The translations under genes were made by a program, and so were the position numbers. Positions 26,474 through 36,764 of a stretch of DNA of 64,000 nt are shown here, one piece after another. The DNA lies in NCBI RefSeq assembly GCF_947503415.1, contig NZ_CANNDS010000002.1, positions 496,001-560,000 on the forward strand, in the 5' to 3' direction. The DNA comes from an uncultured Tateyamaria sp. (GTDB lineage: Bacteria > Pseudomonadota > Alphaproteobacteria > Rhodobacterales > Rhodobacteraceae). Position 1 is the first letter of the stretch. Every line of letters begins with the position of its first letter. The notes under the pieces are model-generated. The model was not told where the DNA came from and did no database searches. It was given only the letters and a program-made list of their open reading frames with translations.

Positions 26474-27460
26474 ATGGCGGACGGCGCGATGGACATCAAT
26501 GCAAAACCAACCGAGGAAATCTCGGTCCGCGAAGTGTTCGGCATCGACACGGACATGGTGGTCAAAGGCTTTGCTGACCGGTCTGACCGCGTGCCCGATC
26601 TGGACAGCACCTACAAGTTTGATCCCGACACGACGCTGGCGATTTTGGCGGGCTTTTCCCACAACCGCCGCGTGATGATCCAAGGGTACCACGGGACAGG
26701 CAAGTCAACCCACATCGAACAGGTGGCGTCGCGTCTGAGCTGGCCCACGGTGCGTGTGAACCTCGACAGCCACATCTCGCGCATCGACCTGATCGGCAAG
26801 GATGCCATTAAGTTGAAAGACGGCAAGCAAGTCACTGATTTTCAAGAAGGTATCTTGCCTTGGGCCCTGCGCACGCCGACCGCCATCGTGTTCGACGAAT
26901 ACGATGCGGGCCGTGCAGACGTGATGTTCGTCATCCAGCGCGTGCTGGAAGTGGACGGCAAACTGACGCTTCTGGACCAGAACAAGGTGATCGAGCCGCA
27001 CCCCTATTTCCGCATCTTTGCGACGGCCAACACGGTTGGTCTGGGCGATACGACGGGTCTTTATCACGGGACCCAGCAGATCAACCAAGGCCAGATGGAC
27101 CGCTGGTCGCTGGTGGCGACTCTGAACTACCTGTCGATTGACGCAGAGACGGCCATCGTTCTGTCGAAGAACCCCCACTACAACACCGCCGAGGGCCGCA
27201 AAAAGGTCAAGCAGATGGTGACTGTGGCGGACCTGACGCGCACGGCGTTCATGAATGGCGATCTGTCGACCGTGATGTCGCCGCGCACGGTGATCGCGTG
27301 GGCGCAGAATGCCGAGATTTTCCGCAACGTAGGCTATGCGTTCCGCCTGTCCTTCCTGAACAAATGTGACGAGCTGGAGCGGCAGACGGTCGCCGAGTTC
27401 TACCAGCGTTTGTTTGACGAGGAACTGCCGGAAAGCGCGGCAAGCGTGAGCTTGGGGTAA
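26474..27460 (+). CDS. cobS: cobaltochelatase subunit CobS (AAA+)
   Basis: CobS forms a ring with CobT and powers cobalt insertion into hydrogenobyrinic acid a,c-diamide by CobN in the aerobic cobalamin pathway. ATG 26474 (328 residues) follows AAGGA at a suitable distance; the track ORF reaches further upstream. The sequence opens [17 protein letters not shown], typical of CobS. Walker [10 protein letters not shown] is at about residue 72 and Walker [12 protein letters not shown] near 136, and a sensor region [19 protein letters not shown] follows. The length is normal. cobN is not in the window, and a racemase-like gene separates cobS from cobT. Confidence 0.96.
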   Translation: MADGAMDINAKPTEEISVREVFGIDTDMVVKGFADRSDRVPDLDSTYKFDPDTTLAILAGFSHNRRVMIQGYHGTGKSTHIEQVASRLSWPTVRVNLDSHISRIDLIGKDAIKLKDGKQVTDFQEGILPWALRTPTAIVFDEYDAGRADVMFVIQRVLEVDGKLTLLDQNKVIEPHPYFRIFATANTVGLGDTTGLYHGTQQINQGQMDRWSLVATLNYLSIDAETAIVLSKNPHYNTAEGRKKVKQMVTVADLTRTAFMNGDLSTVMSPRTVIAWAQNAEIFRNVGYAFRLSFLNKCDELERQTVAEFYQRLFDEELPESAASVSLG

Positions 27461-27475
27461 GCCGAAGGAGGCACG

Positions 27476-28180
27476 ATGCATATCGGCCTGATTGGCGGCA
27501 TTGGTCCGGCAGCGACCATTTCGTATTACCAGCGCCTGAGTGCTGCGATGCGTTCTGAGGGTCATCCGCTTGAGCTGACCATCGTCAACGCCGACGTGGA
27601 CACGCTGTTGGCCAATAACACCGCAGGCGACAAGCGTGCGCAGGCGCAGGTCTATGCGGGCTTGATCGACCGTCTCAAGGCAGCGGGCGCTGACTGCGCT
27701 GCTATCACCTCGCTGGGTGGACATTTCTGCTTTGAGGAGACGGTTCCATTGTCTTCTTTGCCTCTTGTGAGTGCAGTCGCTCCGCTCGACGCCTTCTTTG
27801 TGGCGAAGGGATACGGGACGGTCGGTCTGCTGGGCACTGGCGTGGTGATGCGTACGCAGCTTTATGGACAGCTTGAGCGGACGCGCGCTGTTGAGCCGGA
27901 CGACATCGAAGGTGTTGGCAAGGCCTACACCGACATGGCCATCGTCGGCGCTTGCACTGATACGCAACGGGCGTTCTTTGTCGAAGAAGGGCGCAAATTG
28001 ATTAGGGACCAGGGGGCGCAGGCCATTGTTCTGGCAGGCACCGATCAAAACCTTGCCTTCGATGGGCGCGACGTAGGCTATGAAGTCATCGACGCGCTTG
28101 ATATCCATGTGGACGTTCTGGTTGCCCTGGCGACCGGGCGCGCCACCCTGACTGACCATTCCGTAGGCGGTTCTGCATGA
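27476..28180 (+). CDS. aspartate/glutamate racemase-fold protein lacking both catalytic cysteines
   Basis: The 234-residue protein starts with the family opening [21 protein letters not shown]. In typical family members the first catalytic Cys lies in a CNTxH motif and the second in GCTEL. Here the corresponding places read [10 protein letters not shown] and VLAGTDQNL, so neither cysteine is present. The fold is probably kept while the cofactor-independent racemase chemistry is not. GGAGGC precedes the start. Its stop overlaps cobT by ATGA, so it is in the cob transcript. A role in cobalamin synthesis is possible but unproven. Confidence 0.82.
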   Translation: MHIGLIGGIGPAATISYYQRLSAAMRSEGHPLELTIVNADVDTLLANNTAGDKRAQAQVYAGLIDRLKAAGADCAAITSLGGHFCFEETVPLSSLPLVSAVAPLDAFFVAKGYGTVGLLGTGVVMRTQLYGQLERTRAVEPDDIEGVGKAYTDMAIVGACTDTQRAFFVEEGRKLIRDQGAQAIVLAGTDQNLAFDGRDVGYEVIDALDIHVDVLVALATGRATLTDHSVGGSA

Positions 28181-30054
28181 GCACTCAAAACGACAACCCT
28201 GCCGATCCGTTCAAGAAGGCGCTCGCCGAGGCCACCAAGGTCATGGCGAATGACCCTGAATTGAACGTCTCCTACTCGGTAGATCCGGCGGGTGTGTCGG
28301 GCGATTCCATGCGCCTGCCGCAGGTGTCCCGCCGCATGACGCGAGAGGAAGTGCTGCTGGCCCGCGGGACAGCCGATGCGCTGGCGCTGCACCGTCGCTA
28401 TCACAATGGGCAGACCCATGCGCGGTACTCGCCACAGGGCGAGATGGCGCGGGATCTCTACGAAGCGATGGAGACGGCGCGCTGCGAGGCGATGGGCGCA
28501 CGCGACATGCCGGGCACCGCTGGCAATATCGACGCCAAGATCGCGAATGACGCGGTGCGCAAGGGATATGATCAGTGCAAGCAGGCCTCGGACGTGCCCT
28601 TGGCCGCCGCTGCGGGCTATTTGGTGCGCCATCTGGCGACCGGGCGTGACCTGCCCAAGGGGGCCGAGAACGCGATGGAGTTGTGGCGCGGATTTATCGA
28701 GGATCAGGCCGGGGGCACGCTAGAGAACCTCGACAACATTCTGGAGGATCAGGCTGCGTTTGCGAAGTTCGCGCGGCAGGTGATCAGCGATCTGGGCTAT
28801 GGCGATCAGCTGGGGGATGACCCCGATCAGCTGGACGAAGACATGGAAGACGAGGCCGAGGACGGCCAGGAAGAGGATCAGGAGCCCGACAGCACGGGCC
28901 AGGATGATCAGGACGAGGAAAACGCCGAAGGAACGCCGGAATCGTCGCAGGACGAGACGCAGGATGCGTCAGAGGCACAGGTCTCCATGGACGACATGGC
29001 CGATCAGGAGATGGGCGAAGAGGCGGAGATGCCCGAGGGTGAAGCCCCGCTGGAACCCCCTGCCCCGCAGCCCGTGTCAGAGGCTGATCCGGACTACAAA
29101 GTGTATCTGGACACCCATGACGAGGAAATCGGGGCCGAGGATCTGGCCGAGCCGATCGAGTTGGAACGCTTGCGCGCATATTTGGATCAGCAGTTGGAAC
29201 CGTTGAAGGGCGCCGTATCGCGTCTGGCCAACAAGTTGCAGCGCCGCTTGCAGGCGCAGCAGAACCGATCCTGGGAGTTTGATCTGGAAGAGGGCACGCT
29301 GGACGCGGGCCGTCTGGCGCGGATCGTGGCGAACCCGACAACGCCCCTGTCCTTCAAGGTCGAGAAGGACACCGAGTTCCGCGATACATGCGTGACCTTG
29401 CTGCTCGATAACTCCGGGTCCATGCGCGGGCGGCCTATCTCCATCGCCGCCATTTGTGCCGACGTTCTGGCCCGCACGCTGGAGCGGTGCAATGTGAAGG
29501 TCGAAATTCTTGGCTTCACCACCCGCGCGTGGAAAGGCGGTCTGGCCCGTGAGGCGTGGCTGAACGAGGGTCGCCCCAGCCAGCCCGGCCGTCTGAACGA
29601 TCTGCGCCACATCGTCTACAAGTCGGCAGATGCGCCATGGCGCCGGACGCGTCCCAATCTTGGGCTGATGATGAAAGAGGGTCTGTTGAAGGAAAACATC
29701 GACGGGGAGGCGCTGGAATGGGCGCATCGCCGGATGATGAGCCGCCCCGAGGCGCGCAAGATCCTGATGGTGATTTCCGATGGCGCACCTGTGGATGACA
29801 GCACGCTGTCGGTGAACCCGGCCAATTACCTTGAGAAACACCTGCGCGATGTGATCGCCATGGTGGAACGGAAAAAGGCCGTTGAACTGCTGGCCATCGG
29901 GATCGGCCATGATGTGACCCGCTACTATGACCGCGCTGTGACCATCACGGATGTAGAGCAGTTGGCGGGGGCGATGACCGAACAGCTGGCGGCTCTTTTT
30001 GACAGTGATCCCCGGGCGCGGGCGCGTGTCATGGGGATGCGACGCGCGGGTTGA
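28177..30054 (+). CDS. cobT: cobaltochelatase subunit CobT (VWA domain)
   Basis: CobT is the midas-bearing partner of CobS in the cobalt chelatase complex. The 625-residue protein has an N-terminal helical domain, a strongly acidic low-complexity segment around residues 220-310 ([16 protein letters not shown]), and a C-terminal von Willebrand A domain. The MIDAS motif DNSGSMRG sits near residue 410, with later [13 protein letters not shown]. The length is as expected for alphaproteobacterial CobT. It overlaps the racemase-fold gene by 4 bases. Confidence 0.96.
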   Translation: MSTQNDNPADPFKKALAEATKVMANDPELNVSYSVDPAGVSGDSMRLPQVSRRMTREEVLLARGTADALALHRRYHNGQTHARYSPQGEMARDLYEAMETARCEAMGARDMPGTAGNIDAKIANDAVRKGYDQCKQASDVPLAAAAGYLVRHLATGRDLPKGAENAMELWRGFIEDQAGGTLENLDNILEDQAAFAKFARQVISDLGYGDQLGDDPDQLDEDMEDEAEDGQEEDQEPDSTGQDDQDEENAEGTPESSQDETQDASEAQVSMDDMADQEMGEEAEMPEGEAPLEPPAPQPVSEADPDYKVYLDTHDEEIGAEDLAEPIELERLRAYLDQQLEPLKGAVSRLANKLQRRLQAQQNRSWEFDLEEGTLDAGRLARIVANPTTPLSFKVEKDTEFRDTCVTLLLDNSGSMRGRPISIAAICADVLARTLERCNVKVEILGFTTRAWKGGLAREAWLNEGRPSQPGRLNDLRHIVYKSADAPWRRTRPNLGLMMKEGLLKENIDGEALEWAHRRMMSRPEARKILMVISDGAPVDDSTLSVNPANYLEKHLRDVIAMVERKKAVELLAIGIGHDVTRYYDRAVTITDVEQLAGAMTEQLAALFDSDPRARARVMGMRRAG

Positions 30055-30072
30055 GATCGGCCCTTCGGGGAG

Positions 30073-30103
30073 AGTTTATTTGGCAAGATGAAGGTGGATC
30101 ATG
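30073..30103. repeat. 31-base repeat, copy 2 (start region of the M24 aminopeptidase)
   Basis: This is the exact reverse complement of 15153-15183. Here it ends in GGTGGATCATG, so it includes the ribosome site and ATG of the aminopeptidase gene. The TTCGGGGAG that precedes it also flanks copy 1. Confidence 0.8.
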
Positions 30104-31891
30104 TTCCAGAGTTTTGAGGTCACTGCACGCCCGGAACAAGGTCCACCACGGTTGGCTGCTTTGCGTGTTGAATTGAACCGCGAGGGGCTCGACGGGTTTC
30201 TGGTGCCGCGGGCGGATGCGCATCAGGGCGAGTATGTCTCGGCCCGCGATGAGCGGCTGGCTTGGTTGACCGGGTTTACCGGGTCCGCCGGGTTCTGCGC
30301 CGTGCTGCGCGATGTGGCGGGTGTGTTTATTGATGGGCGGTATCGCACACAGGTGAAGGCGCAGGTGGCGGACGTCTATTCGCCCGTGCCGTGGCCTGAA
30401 ACGTCGCTTGCCGATTGGTTGAAAGAGCAACTGCCGGAGGGCGGCAAGGTTGGCTTCGATCCTTGGCTGCACACGCCGGGGCAGATTTCGCAAACCGAAG
30501 ACAGCTTGACCGGCAGCGGTGTCGAGTTGGTGCAATGTGCCAACCTCGTGGACCGGATCTGGGACGACCAGCCGGGGCCAGCCGCCGAGCCTGCCAAGGT
30601 GCATCCCATTGAGTTCGCTGGCGAAAGCCATGACGCCAAGCGCGCGTGTTTGGCAGAGGCGCTGACCAAAGCGGGTGCAAAGTCAGCGATGATCACCCTG
30701 CCCGACTCGCTGTGCTGGCTGTTGAACATCAGGGGCTCTGACATTCCCCGCAATCCGATTGCGCAAGGCTTTGCCGTGCTGCACGCCTCTGGCACTGTTG
30801 ATCTGTTCATGGACCCGGCAAAGCTGGACGAGGTGCGCGACCACCTTGGGGCCGACGTGACCTGCCATGCGCCCGACGCCTTTCTGGGTAGGTTGAAAGG
30901 GCTGGACGGTCCCGTCTGCCTCGACAAATCCTCCGTCCCCGTGATCGTTGCGGACACTATCGGGGACCGGGTGCAATGGGGCGATGATCCCTGTGCGCTG
31001 CCCAAGGCCTGCAAGAACGAGGCCGAGATTGCGGGCAGTGCGGAGGCGCATTTGCGCGACGGGGCCGCGGTGGTTGAATTGCTGGCGTGGCTCGATGCCC
31101 AAGCGCCCGGCAGCGTACGAGAAACGCAGGTGGTGACACAACTCGAGACCTACCGCCGCCGCGACAATGCCCTGCAGGATATCAGCTTTGAGACCATTGC
31201 CGGTACCGGTCCCAACGGTGCCATCATGCACTACCGCGTGACCGAAGAGACGGACAGCACGCTTGAGGACGGGCATCTGATCGTGCTCGACAGCGGCGGG
31301 CAATATCTGGACGGTACCACCGACATCACCCGCACCATTCCCATCGGAACACCGCCCGAGGAGGCACGCGCCGCCTTTACCCGCGTGCTGATGGGCATGA
31401 TCGGCATGTCGCGCCTGATCTGGCCCAAAGGGCTGGCGGGCCGCGATATCGAGGCCATCGGACGCGCGCCGCTGTGGTATGCGCATCAGGACTTTGACCA
31501 CGGGCTGGGCCACGGCGTTGGCGCTTACCTGTCGGTACATGAGGGGCCGCAACGGCTCAGCCGGATCAGCACCGTGCCCTTCCTGCCCGGCATGATCCTG
31601 TCGAACGAGCCGGGGTATTACCGCGAGGGTGGGTTCGGTATCCGGATCGAGAACCTGATTGTCGTGGAACAGGCCGAGTGCCCGCCCGGCGGTGACGCCC
31701 ATCGCGAGATGCTGTCCTGGCGCACTTTGACCTTTGCGCCCATCGACCGGCGGCTGATTGTGGTGGACATGCTGGATGCGCCCTCGCGCGCATGGCTCAA
31801 TGCCTATCACGCCGAAACGATTGAGAAAATTGGGCCGCGTGTGTCGGACGAGGCAAGGGCCTGGCTGGCGCAGGCCTGTGCGCCGCTCTGA
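30101..31891 (+). CDS. Xaa-Pro aminopeptidase (M24B, long form)
   Basis: The 596-residue enzyme has two creatinase-like N-terminal domains (RLAALRVELNREGLDGFLVPRADAHQGEYV near the start) and a C-terminal pita-bread domain. The metal ligands can be followed: Asp in VLDSGGQYLDGTTDITRT, His in DHGLGHGVG, Glu in SNEPGYY and Glu in GIRIENL. The long form (about 600 residues) resembles eukaryotic-type aminopeptidase P1. It removes N-terminal residues before proline in cytoplasmic peptides. The ribosome site AAGGTGG and start lie inside a 31-base repeat shared with the pepN end. Confidence 0.95.
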   Translation: MFQSFEVTARPEQGPPRLAALRVELNREGLDGFLVPRADAHQGEYVSARDERLAWLTGFTGSAGFCAVLRDVAGVFIDGRYRTQVKAQVADVYSPVPWPETSLADWLKEQLPEGGKVGFDPWLHTPGQISQTEDSLTGSGVELVQCANLVDRIWDDQPGPAAEPAKVHPIEFAGESHDAKRACLAEALTKAGAKSAMITLPDSLCWLLNIRGSDIPRNPIAQGFAVLHASGTVDLFMDPAKLDEVRDHLGADVTCHAPDAFLGRLKGLDGPVCLDKSSVPVIVADTIGDRVQWGDDPCALPKACKNEAEIAGSAEAHLRDGAAVVELLAWLDAQAPGSVRETQVVTQLETYRRRDNALQDISFETIAGTGPNGAIMHYRVTEETDSTLEDGHLIVLDSGGQYLDGTTDITRTIPIGTPPEEARAAFTRVLMGMIGMSRLIWPKGLAGRDIEAIGRAPLWYAHQDFDHGLGHGVGAYLSVHEGPQRLSRISTVPFLPGMILSNEPGYYREGGFGIRIENLIVVEQAECPPGGDAHREMLSWRTLTFAPIDRRLIVVDMLDAPSRAWLNAYHAETIEKIGPRVSDEARAWLAQACAPL

Positions 31892-31967
31892 CACTGGCAC
31901 CACCCTCACCGATCTGGTACACCGACGCTTCATCACTGAAGACAGACGCAAGACAGGAGGCTCAGCC

Positions 31968-32312
31968 ATGGCTGATCACATCACGATCCGCAAAGCACCC
32001 GGCACATGGACCGTGCGCGCAGGTGGGGCCGTTCTGGGCGAAAGCAGCAACGCGCTTGAACTGAGCGAAGGCGATTATCCCTTTGTGATCTATTTCCCGC
32101 GCGAAGATATCGCGACCGCCTTCCTCGACCGGACGGACAAGACCACGCATTGCCCGCACAAGGGTGACGCCAACTACTATTCCGTGGTGACAAAATCGCA
32201 GACCCTGACCAATGCCGTCTGGACCTACGAGTCGCCCAAGGATGGTGTGGCACGGATCAAGGACCACCTCGCATTCTACGTCGGTGACGGGATCGCGGTC
32301 GAACAGATCTAA
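31968..32312 (+). CDS. DUF427 domain protein
   Basis: ATG 31968 follows a good CAGGAGGC site; the track ORF begins inside the upstream gene. The 114-residue protein has the DUF427 pattern with VRAGGAVLGESSNALEL, YFPREDIATAFL, the conserved THCPHKGDANYY and DHLAFY. The family is a small single beta-barrel-like domain of uncertain function. It is convergent with the ClC gene and overlaps it by 4 bases. Confidence 0.92.
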   Translation: MADHITIRKAPGTWTVRAGGAVLGESSNALELSEGDYPFVIYFPREDIATAFLDRTDKTTHCPHKGDANYYSVVTKSQTLTNAVWTYESPKDGVARIKDHLAFYVGDGIAVEQI

Positions 32313-33997
32313 CTGTGCTCTTCGGCTGCAGTGGCGGCCAGTGCGCGGTTGTAGGCCTTCAACGCATCAACATGAAACAGCGCGCCCTGTAACTCGGGTG
32401 CTGCGTTTTCGCCTGTCAGTGTGACCACCGGAATAAACCGGACCATGGTGCGGTCGAACACGGGCATTGCGGTTTCAAGGGTTGCCTTCTCGTCCACATA
32501 GATGCCATCCGCGATCATCTCCCAACACTCGTCTTCGTCCGCGGCCCTAGGATCATCGGGTTTGCGCATCACCGTTCCCACGCGGAACATGGCCAGCAGG
32601 TAGGCCTGCGGCCCCGCAGCAAGATGCACACCGCGCCGTTCGAGCTGCGTCAGGAAAAAGGACCGGTCGACAAGGCGCGATGACAAGGCGGTGGACATGG
32701 ACACGGCCACCATGACGGCCAGACCCGTCTGCCAGTCGCCCGTGAGTTCAAAGACAATGAGCGTGGTCGAAATGGGCGCGCCCAACACGGCGGCGGCCAC
32801 GGCCCCCATGCCTGCCAGCGCATAGAGCGTGACCGAACCGGACACATCCGGAAACAGCCCCGTTGCTACAAGGCCAAAGCCAAGCCCCGTCAGCGCTCCG
32901 ATCATAAGTGACGGCGAAAACACCCCGCCCCCCATCCGTCCGGCCATGGTGATGGCCACAGCAGCGGTTTTCAGGATCACAAAGACCATCACCTCGTTCA
33001 GGGCCAGTTGTCCGGTCAGTGCCAGCGACGTCGTTTCGTACCCGACGCCGATGATATGAGGATAGAAAATCGCCATGCCGCCCAACAGCGCCCCCGCCAC
33101 AGCGGGGCGCAGCCAGCGTGGCATCCCCGTGCGCCGTTGAAAGGACGAGCCGATGTCGTCTGTCCAGAAGATCGCGCGCATCAGCACCACGGACACAAGA
33201 CCGCACATCAGCCCAAGCAGCAGGAAGGCCGGCAGTTCCTGGTAGAACACCAATTCGTTGGTATCGGGCACCATGAATTCGGTGACGTCCCCGAACTGCA
33301 ATCGGTTGATGACGGTGCCTGCGACAGACGCAATCACGATGGGCGCAAAGGCGTGCACTGCGAAATGGCGCAGGACCACTTCGAGCGCAAAGAGCGCGCC
33401 CGCAATGGGCGCATTGAAGCTGGCCGACACGGCAGCGGCCACCGCACAGCCCAGCAGATCACGCCCCGTAACCCCATCGGCCTTGATGAACCGGCACACC
33501 TTGGTCGAGATGACGGCCGCGATGTGGACCACCGGCCCCTCTCTCCCCGTTGAGCCGCCTGTGGACAGGGTGATGAAGCTGGCAAAGGCCGAGGCGACCC
33601 CCGCCTTGGTGCCCACGCGTCCATCGCGCAAGGCGGCCCCTTCGATCACGTCGGCCACACTGCGCGCCACGCCATCCTTGGTGAAGTTGTGCAGGATCAG
33701 GCCCGTGCACAAGCCGCCGACAATGGGGATGACAAGGATGTAGTACCACGGCAGGGACGACGCGAAGCTGTGCAGGTGTTGCACATCATCAGTGCCATAG
33801 AGCCAGGCCTGCAACGCCTCGATCCCCTTGCGAAAGAACAAGGCCGCCACGCCCGCCGCAATCCCGATGGCCAGAGCGATGAACCAGAACTGAAGCTGGT
33901 TCGGCCCCCGGTGCCGCAGCACGTGCCAGCCGTCCTTGCACGCGGTGACCGCGAGGTCGAGTTGCTTGGAAAGGATGGGTCGTTGCGGGGCAGACAT
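32309..33997 (-). CDS. ClC family chloride channel/antiporter
   Basis: ATG 33997 gives 562 residues; a TTG 15 bases earlier is the track start. The ClC signature blocks are present: STGGSTGREGPVVHIAAV, whose Glu in GREGP is the proton-gating position of Cl-/H+ antiporters, and GGGVFSPSLMIGA (GXFXP). The first block, corresponding to GSGIP, is changed here to the STGGS context. About 10-12 membrane segments end near residue 430. The C-terminal 110 residues form a cytoplasmic CBS-like tail. It probably moves Cl- or another anion against protons in the inner membrane. Confidence 0.93.
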   Translation of the reverse strand: MSAPQRPILSKQLDLAVTACKDGWHVLRHRGPNQLQFWFIALAIGIAAGVAALFFRKGIEALQAWLYGTDDVQHLHSFASSLPWYYILVIPIVGGLCTGLILHNFTKDGVARSVADVIEGAALRDGRVGTKAGVASAFASFITLSTGGSTGREGPVVHIAAVISTKVCRFIKADGVTGRDLLGCAVAAAVSASFNAPIAGALFALEVVLRHFAVHAFAPIVIASVAGTVINRLQFGDVTEFMVPDTNELVFYQELPAFLLLGLMCGLVSVVLMRAIFWTDDIGSSFQRRTGMPRWLRPAVAGALLGGMAIFYPHIIGVGYETTSLALTGQLALNEVMVFVILKTAAVAITMAGRMGGGVFSPSLMIGALTGLGFGLVATGLFPDVSGSVTLYALAGMGAVAAAVLGAPISTTLIVFELTGDWQTGLAVMVAVSMSTALSSRLVDRSFFLTQLERRGVHLAAGPQAYLLAMFRVGTVMRKPDDPRAADEDECWEMIADGIYVDEKATLETAMPVFDRTMVRFIPVVTLTGENAAPELQGALFHVDALKAYNRALAATAAEEHS

Positions 33998-34093
33998 GCG
34001 GAACAGTCGCAAATTACAGGGTATTTCCCAGCATTATGTCACTTGCTGCGCCTGCGAAAGCCCCCGTGATGTCACAGGGACGCAAGTGTGGCC

Positions 34094-35743
34094 CTAACCG
34101 CCCAGAAGGGCACGGGCCGCGCCGCGTGCCTCGTCCGTGATGGTGTCACCCGCCAGCATGCGCGCAATCTCGTCCACGCGGTCAGGGGCCGCGAGCGGCA
34201 CCACCTGCGACGTGGTCATCCCCTTGGCCACCTGTTTTTCCACCCGCCAATGATGCGCGCCAAGGGCTGCGACCTGCGGTGAATGAGTGACCACCAGAAC
34301 CTGCCCGTTCTCGGCAATCTGACTGAGCCTGCGCCCCACCGCATCTGCCGTGGCACCGCCCACACCGCGGTCAATCTCGTCAAAGATCATGGTCAGGCCC
34401 GTCTGTTCGCGGGTCAGGCAGACCTTCAACGCCAACAAAAAGCGGCTGAGTTCACCGCCCGATGCGATCTTGTTCAGTGGCCCTGCCGGTGCGCCCGGGT
34501 TGGTGGCGACGGTAAAGGCCACCGCATCACGCCCATCCGGGCCGGGATCGTCGTCGGTGATCTGGGTCTCAAATACCGCCCGCTCCATCTTGAGCGGGGC
34601 AAGCTCGGCCATTACGGCCTTGTCCAGCGCCTTGGCAGACTTGCGCCGCGCAGCGCCCAGCTTTTCGGCGGCGGTGTCATAGGCCGCTTCGGCCTCGGCC
34701 ACAGCAGCACGCAAGCGACCCAGATCAGCATCACCCGCATCCAGCGCCGACAGTTTCGTGCGCAGACCTTCGGCAAAATCGGCAAGCTCGTCCGGTGCCA
34801 CACTGTGCTTGCGGGCCAGTCCGCGAATGGCAAAAAGCCGTTCCTCGGTGTCTTCCAGCTCCGTCGGATCAAAGGTCAGATGCTCAAGCGCCGACACGAT
34901 GCCATCGGTCGCCTCGTCCAGTTCCACCATGGCACGCGCCAACGCGGCCAGCGGCGCATCAAGCTGGCCTTCGGCGCTTTCGGCCACCCCATCCAGCCAA
35001 CGGATCGCATCGCCCATGGCCCCTTCGGCGCCATTGTGACCCAGGATCTGATGGGCGCGCTGCACATCCTCGCGAATGCGCTCCGCCCCTTGCATCAACC
35101 GACGTTTTGTATCGAGCGCAGCTTCCTCGCCCGGCTTCGGATCAAGCGTATCAAGCTCTGCCACCGCATGGCGCAGGAACTCCTCTTCGTCCCGGATTGC
35201 GGCCATTGCGGCTTCGGCCTCTCCTTGAGCCTTGCGGGCCTGTCCCATGGCCCGCCACGCCTTGCGGGTCTTGTCCCGCGCGCCGTCCAGAACGGCAAAC
35301 TCATCCAGAATGGCACGGTGCCCGCGCGGGTTCAAAAGGCCGCGATCATCATGCTGCCCATGCAATTCGATCAACGTTTCGGACAGGGCACGCAGTACCT
35401 CGCCCGAACAGCGTCGATCATTGACCCATGCCGTCTTGCGGCCGTCCGCGGCGTTGACACGGCGCAGGATCAACTCGTCATCCACCGGCAGCCCCGCCTC
35501 TTCCATGACAGCGCGGGCGGGGTGGTCATCGGTCAGGTCAAACCACGCCGTCACCTCACCCTGTGCGGCCCCCTGGCGAACCAGATCAGCACGCCCACGC
35601 CAGCCCAGCACAAAGCCAAGGCTGTCCAGCAGAATGGATTTTCCCGCGCCCGTCTCGCCGGTCAACACGTTCAGACCCGGCTGGAACTGCAATTCCAGCC
35701 GATCGATGATCAGCATGTCGGAAATGTCCAACCCACGCAGCAT
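34094..35743 (-). CDS. recN: DNA repair protein RecN
   Basis: RecN is an SMC-like ATPase that helps recombinational repair of double-strand breaks. The 549-residue protein starts MLRGLDISDMLIIDRLELQF and has Walker A GETGAGKS near residue 33. A long coiled-coil middle region lies at about residues 150-370. The C-terminal ABC half follows, with SGGELSRFLLALKVCL and Walker B TMIFDEIDRGVGGATADAVGRRL. It lies 40 bases after bamD in transcription order and may share its transcript. No LexA-type SOS box was identified. Confidence 0.96.
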   Translation of the reverse strand: MLRGLDISDMLIIDRLELQFQPGLNVLTGETGAGKSILLDSLGFVLGWRGRADLVRQGAAQGEVTAWFDLTDDHPARAVMEEAGLPVDDELILRRVNAADGRKTAWVNDRRCSGEVLRALSETLIELHGQHDDRGLLNPRGHRAILDEFAVLDGARDKTRKAWRAMGQARKAQGEAEAAMAAIRDEEEFLRHAVAELDTLDPKPGEEAALDTKRRLMQGAERIREDVQRAHQILGHNGAEGAMGDAIRWLDGVAESAEGQLDAPLAALARAMVELDEATDGIVSALEHLTFDPTELEDTEERLFAIRGLARKHSVAPDELADFAEGLRTKLSALDAGDADLGRLRAAVAEAEAAYDTAAEKLGAARRKSAKALDKAVMAELAPLKMERAVFETQITDDDPGPDGRDAVAFTVATNPGAPAGPLNKIASGGELSRFLLALKVCLTREQTGLTMIFDEIDRGVGGATADAVGRRLSQIAENGQVLVVTHSPQVAALGAHHWRVEKQVAKGMTTSQVVPLAAPDRVDEIARMLAGDTITDEARGAARALLGG

Positions 35744-35783
35744 CAGTGGCCCCTTGAACGGTGCGGCGTGCCCGCCCGAGCGG

Positions 35784-36653
35784 TTACAGCCACCGGCCCT
35801 TGATCATCTGACGATAGACCTGGCTCAGCCAGTTGTTGCCACGCGGACGCGCATCAAGGCCTGCGCCGGTCAACAGGGCGAAACTGTCCTGATACCATTC
35901 GGTCGACTGGTAGTTGTAACCCAGGATCGCACCTGCGGTCTGTGCCTCGTCGGTCAGGCCAAGTGACAGATACGCCTCTACCAGACGATGCAACGCCTCG
36001 GGCGTATGGCTGGTGGTCTGGAAATCCTCAACCACAACGCGGAAGCGATTGATCGCAGCCGAGAAGTTGTCGCGACGCAGGTAATAGCGCCCGATCTCCA
36101 TCTCCTTGCCCGCAAGGTGGTCAAAGGCGAGGTCGAATTTCAGGATCGCCGATTTGGCGTATTCACTGTCGGGATAGCGTTCGATCACTTCGCGCAGGGA
36201 CTGGAGCGCTTGAAATGTCAGCCCCTGATCCCGCCCCACTTCGTCAATCTGATCATAATAGCTGAGCGCCAGCAGGTACTGCGCATAGGCCGCATCATCG
36301 TCATCCGGATAGAAATCGATAAAGCGCTGCGCCGCGGACCGGCTGTTGGGATAATCCTTGTCGCGGTGATGCGCAAAGGCTTGCATGATCAGGGCACGAC
36401 GCGCGAAATCGGAATACGGATAAAGACGTTCGATTTCCGAGAAGTAGAATGCCGCTTCGGGCAGATCGCCCTGCTCAAGCTCGAACTCACCGCGTTCGAA
36501 GATCTGTTCGGCGCTGAAGTTCTCCAGCGGCACTTCCTGACGATTGAAGAAGCTGCCCGTGGTCGGACGCCCGTTGCCGTTGCTGCAAGCCGCTACCAGC
36601 GCCGTGACTGTCACGATCGCCGCAAGTCGCGCGATGGATTTTCCGCGGATCAT
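35784..36653 (-). CDS. bamD: outer membrane assembly lipoprotein BamD
   Basis: BamD is the essential lipoprotein of the BAM complex that inserts beta-barrels into the outer membrane. I take ATG 36653 (289 residues) rather than the 36716 start because it opens a lipoprotein signal with lipobox LVAAC near residue 23. TPR-like helices follow (FERGEFELEQGDLPEAAFYFSEIERLYPYSDFARRALIMQAF, then AQRFIDFYPDD). It sits between lpxC and recN, the usual alphaproteobacterial order. The 111 bases to lpxC contain no clear terminator. Confidence 0.94.
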   Translation of the reverse strand: MIRGKSIARLAAIVTVTALVAACSNGNGRPTTGSFFNRQEVPLENFSAEQIFERGEFELEQGDLPEAAFYFSEIERLYPYSDFARRALIMQAFAHHRDKDYPNSRSAAQRFIDFYPDDDDAAYAQYLLALSYYDQIDEVGRDQGLTFQALQSLREVIERYPDSEYAKSAILKFDLAFDHLAGKEMEIGRYYLRRDNFSAAINRFRVVVEDFQTTSHTPEALHRLVEAYLSLGLTDEAQTAGAILGYNYQSTEWYQDSFALLTGAGLDARPRGNNWLSQVYRQMIKGRWL

Positions 36654-36764
36654 CCCTTGCCACCCCCAAGATGCTTTGGCACCGCCCATTCCGGGCTGTT
36701 TGCCTGTCTCTAGCATAAAGCTTTGGTAGGATGAAATGACGATTTCACGTGTGAGCCGGTCGGA

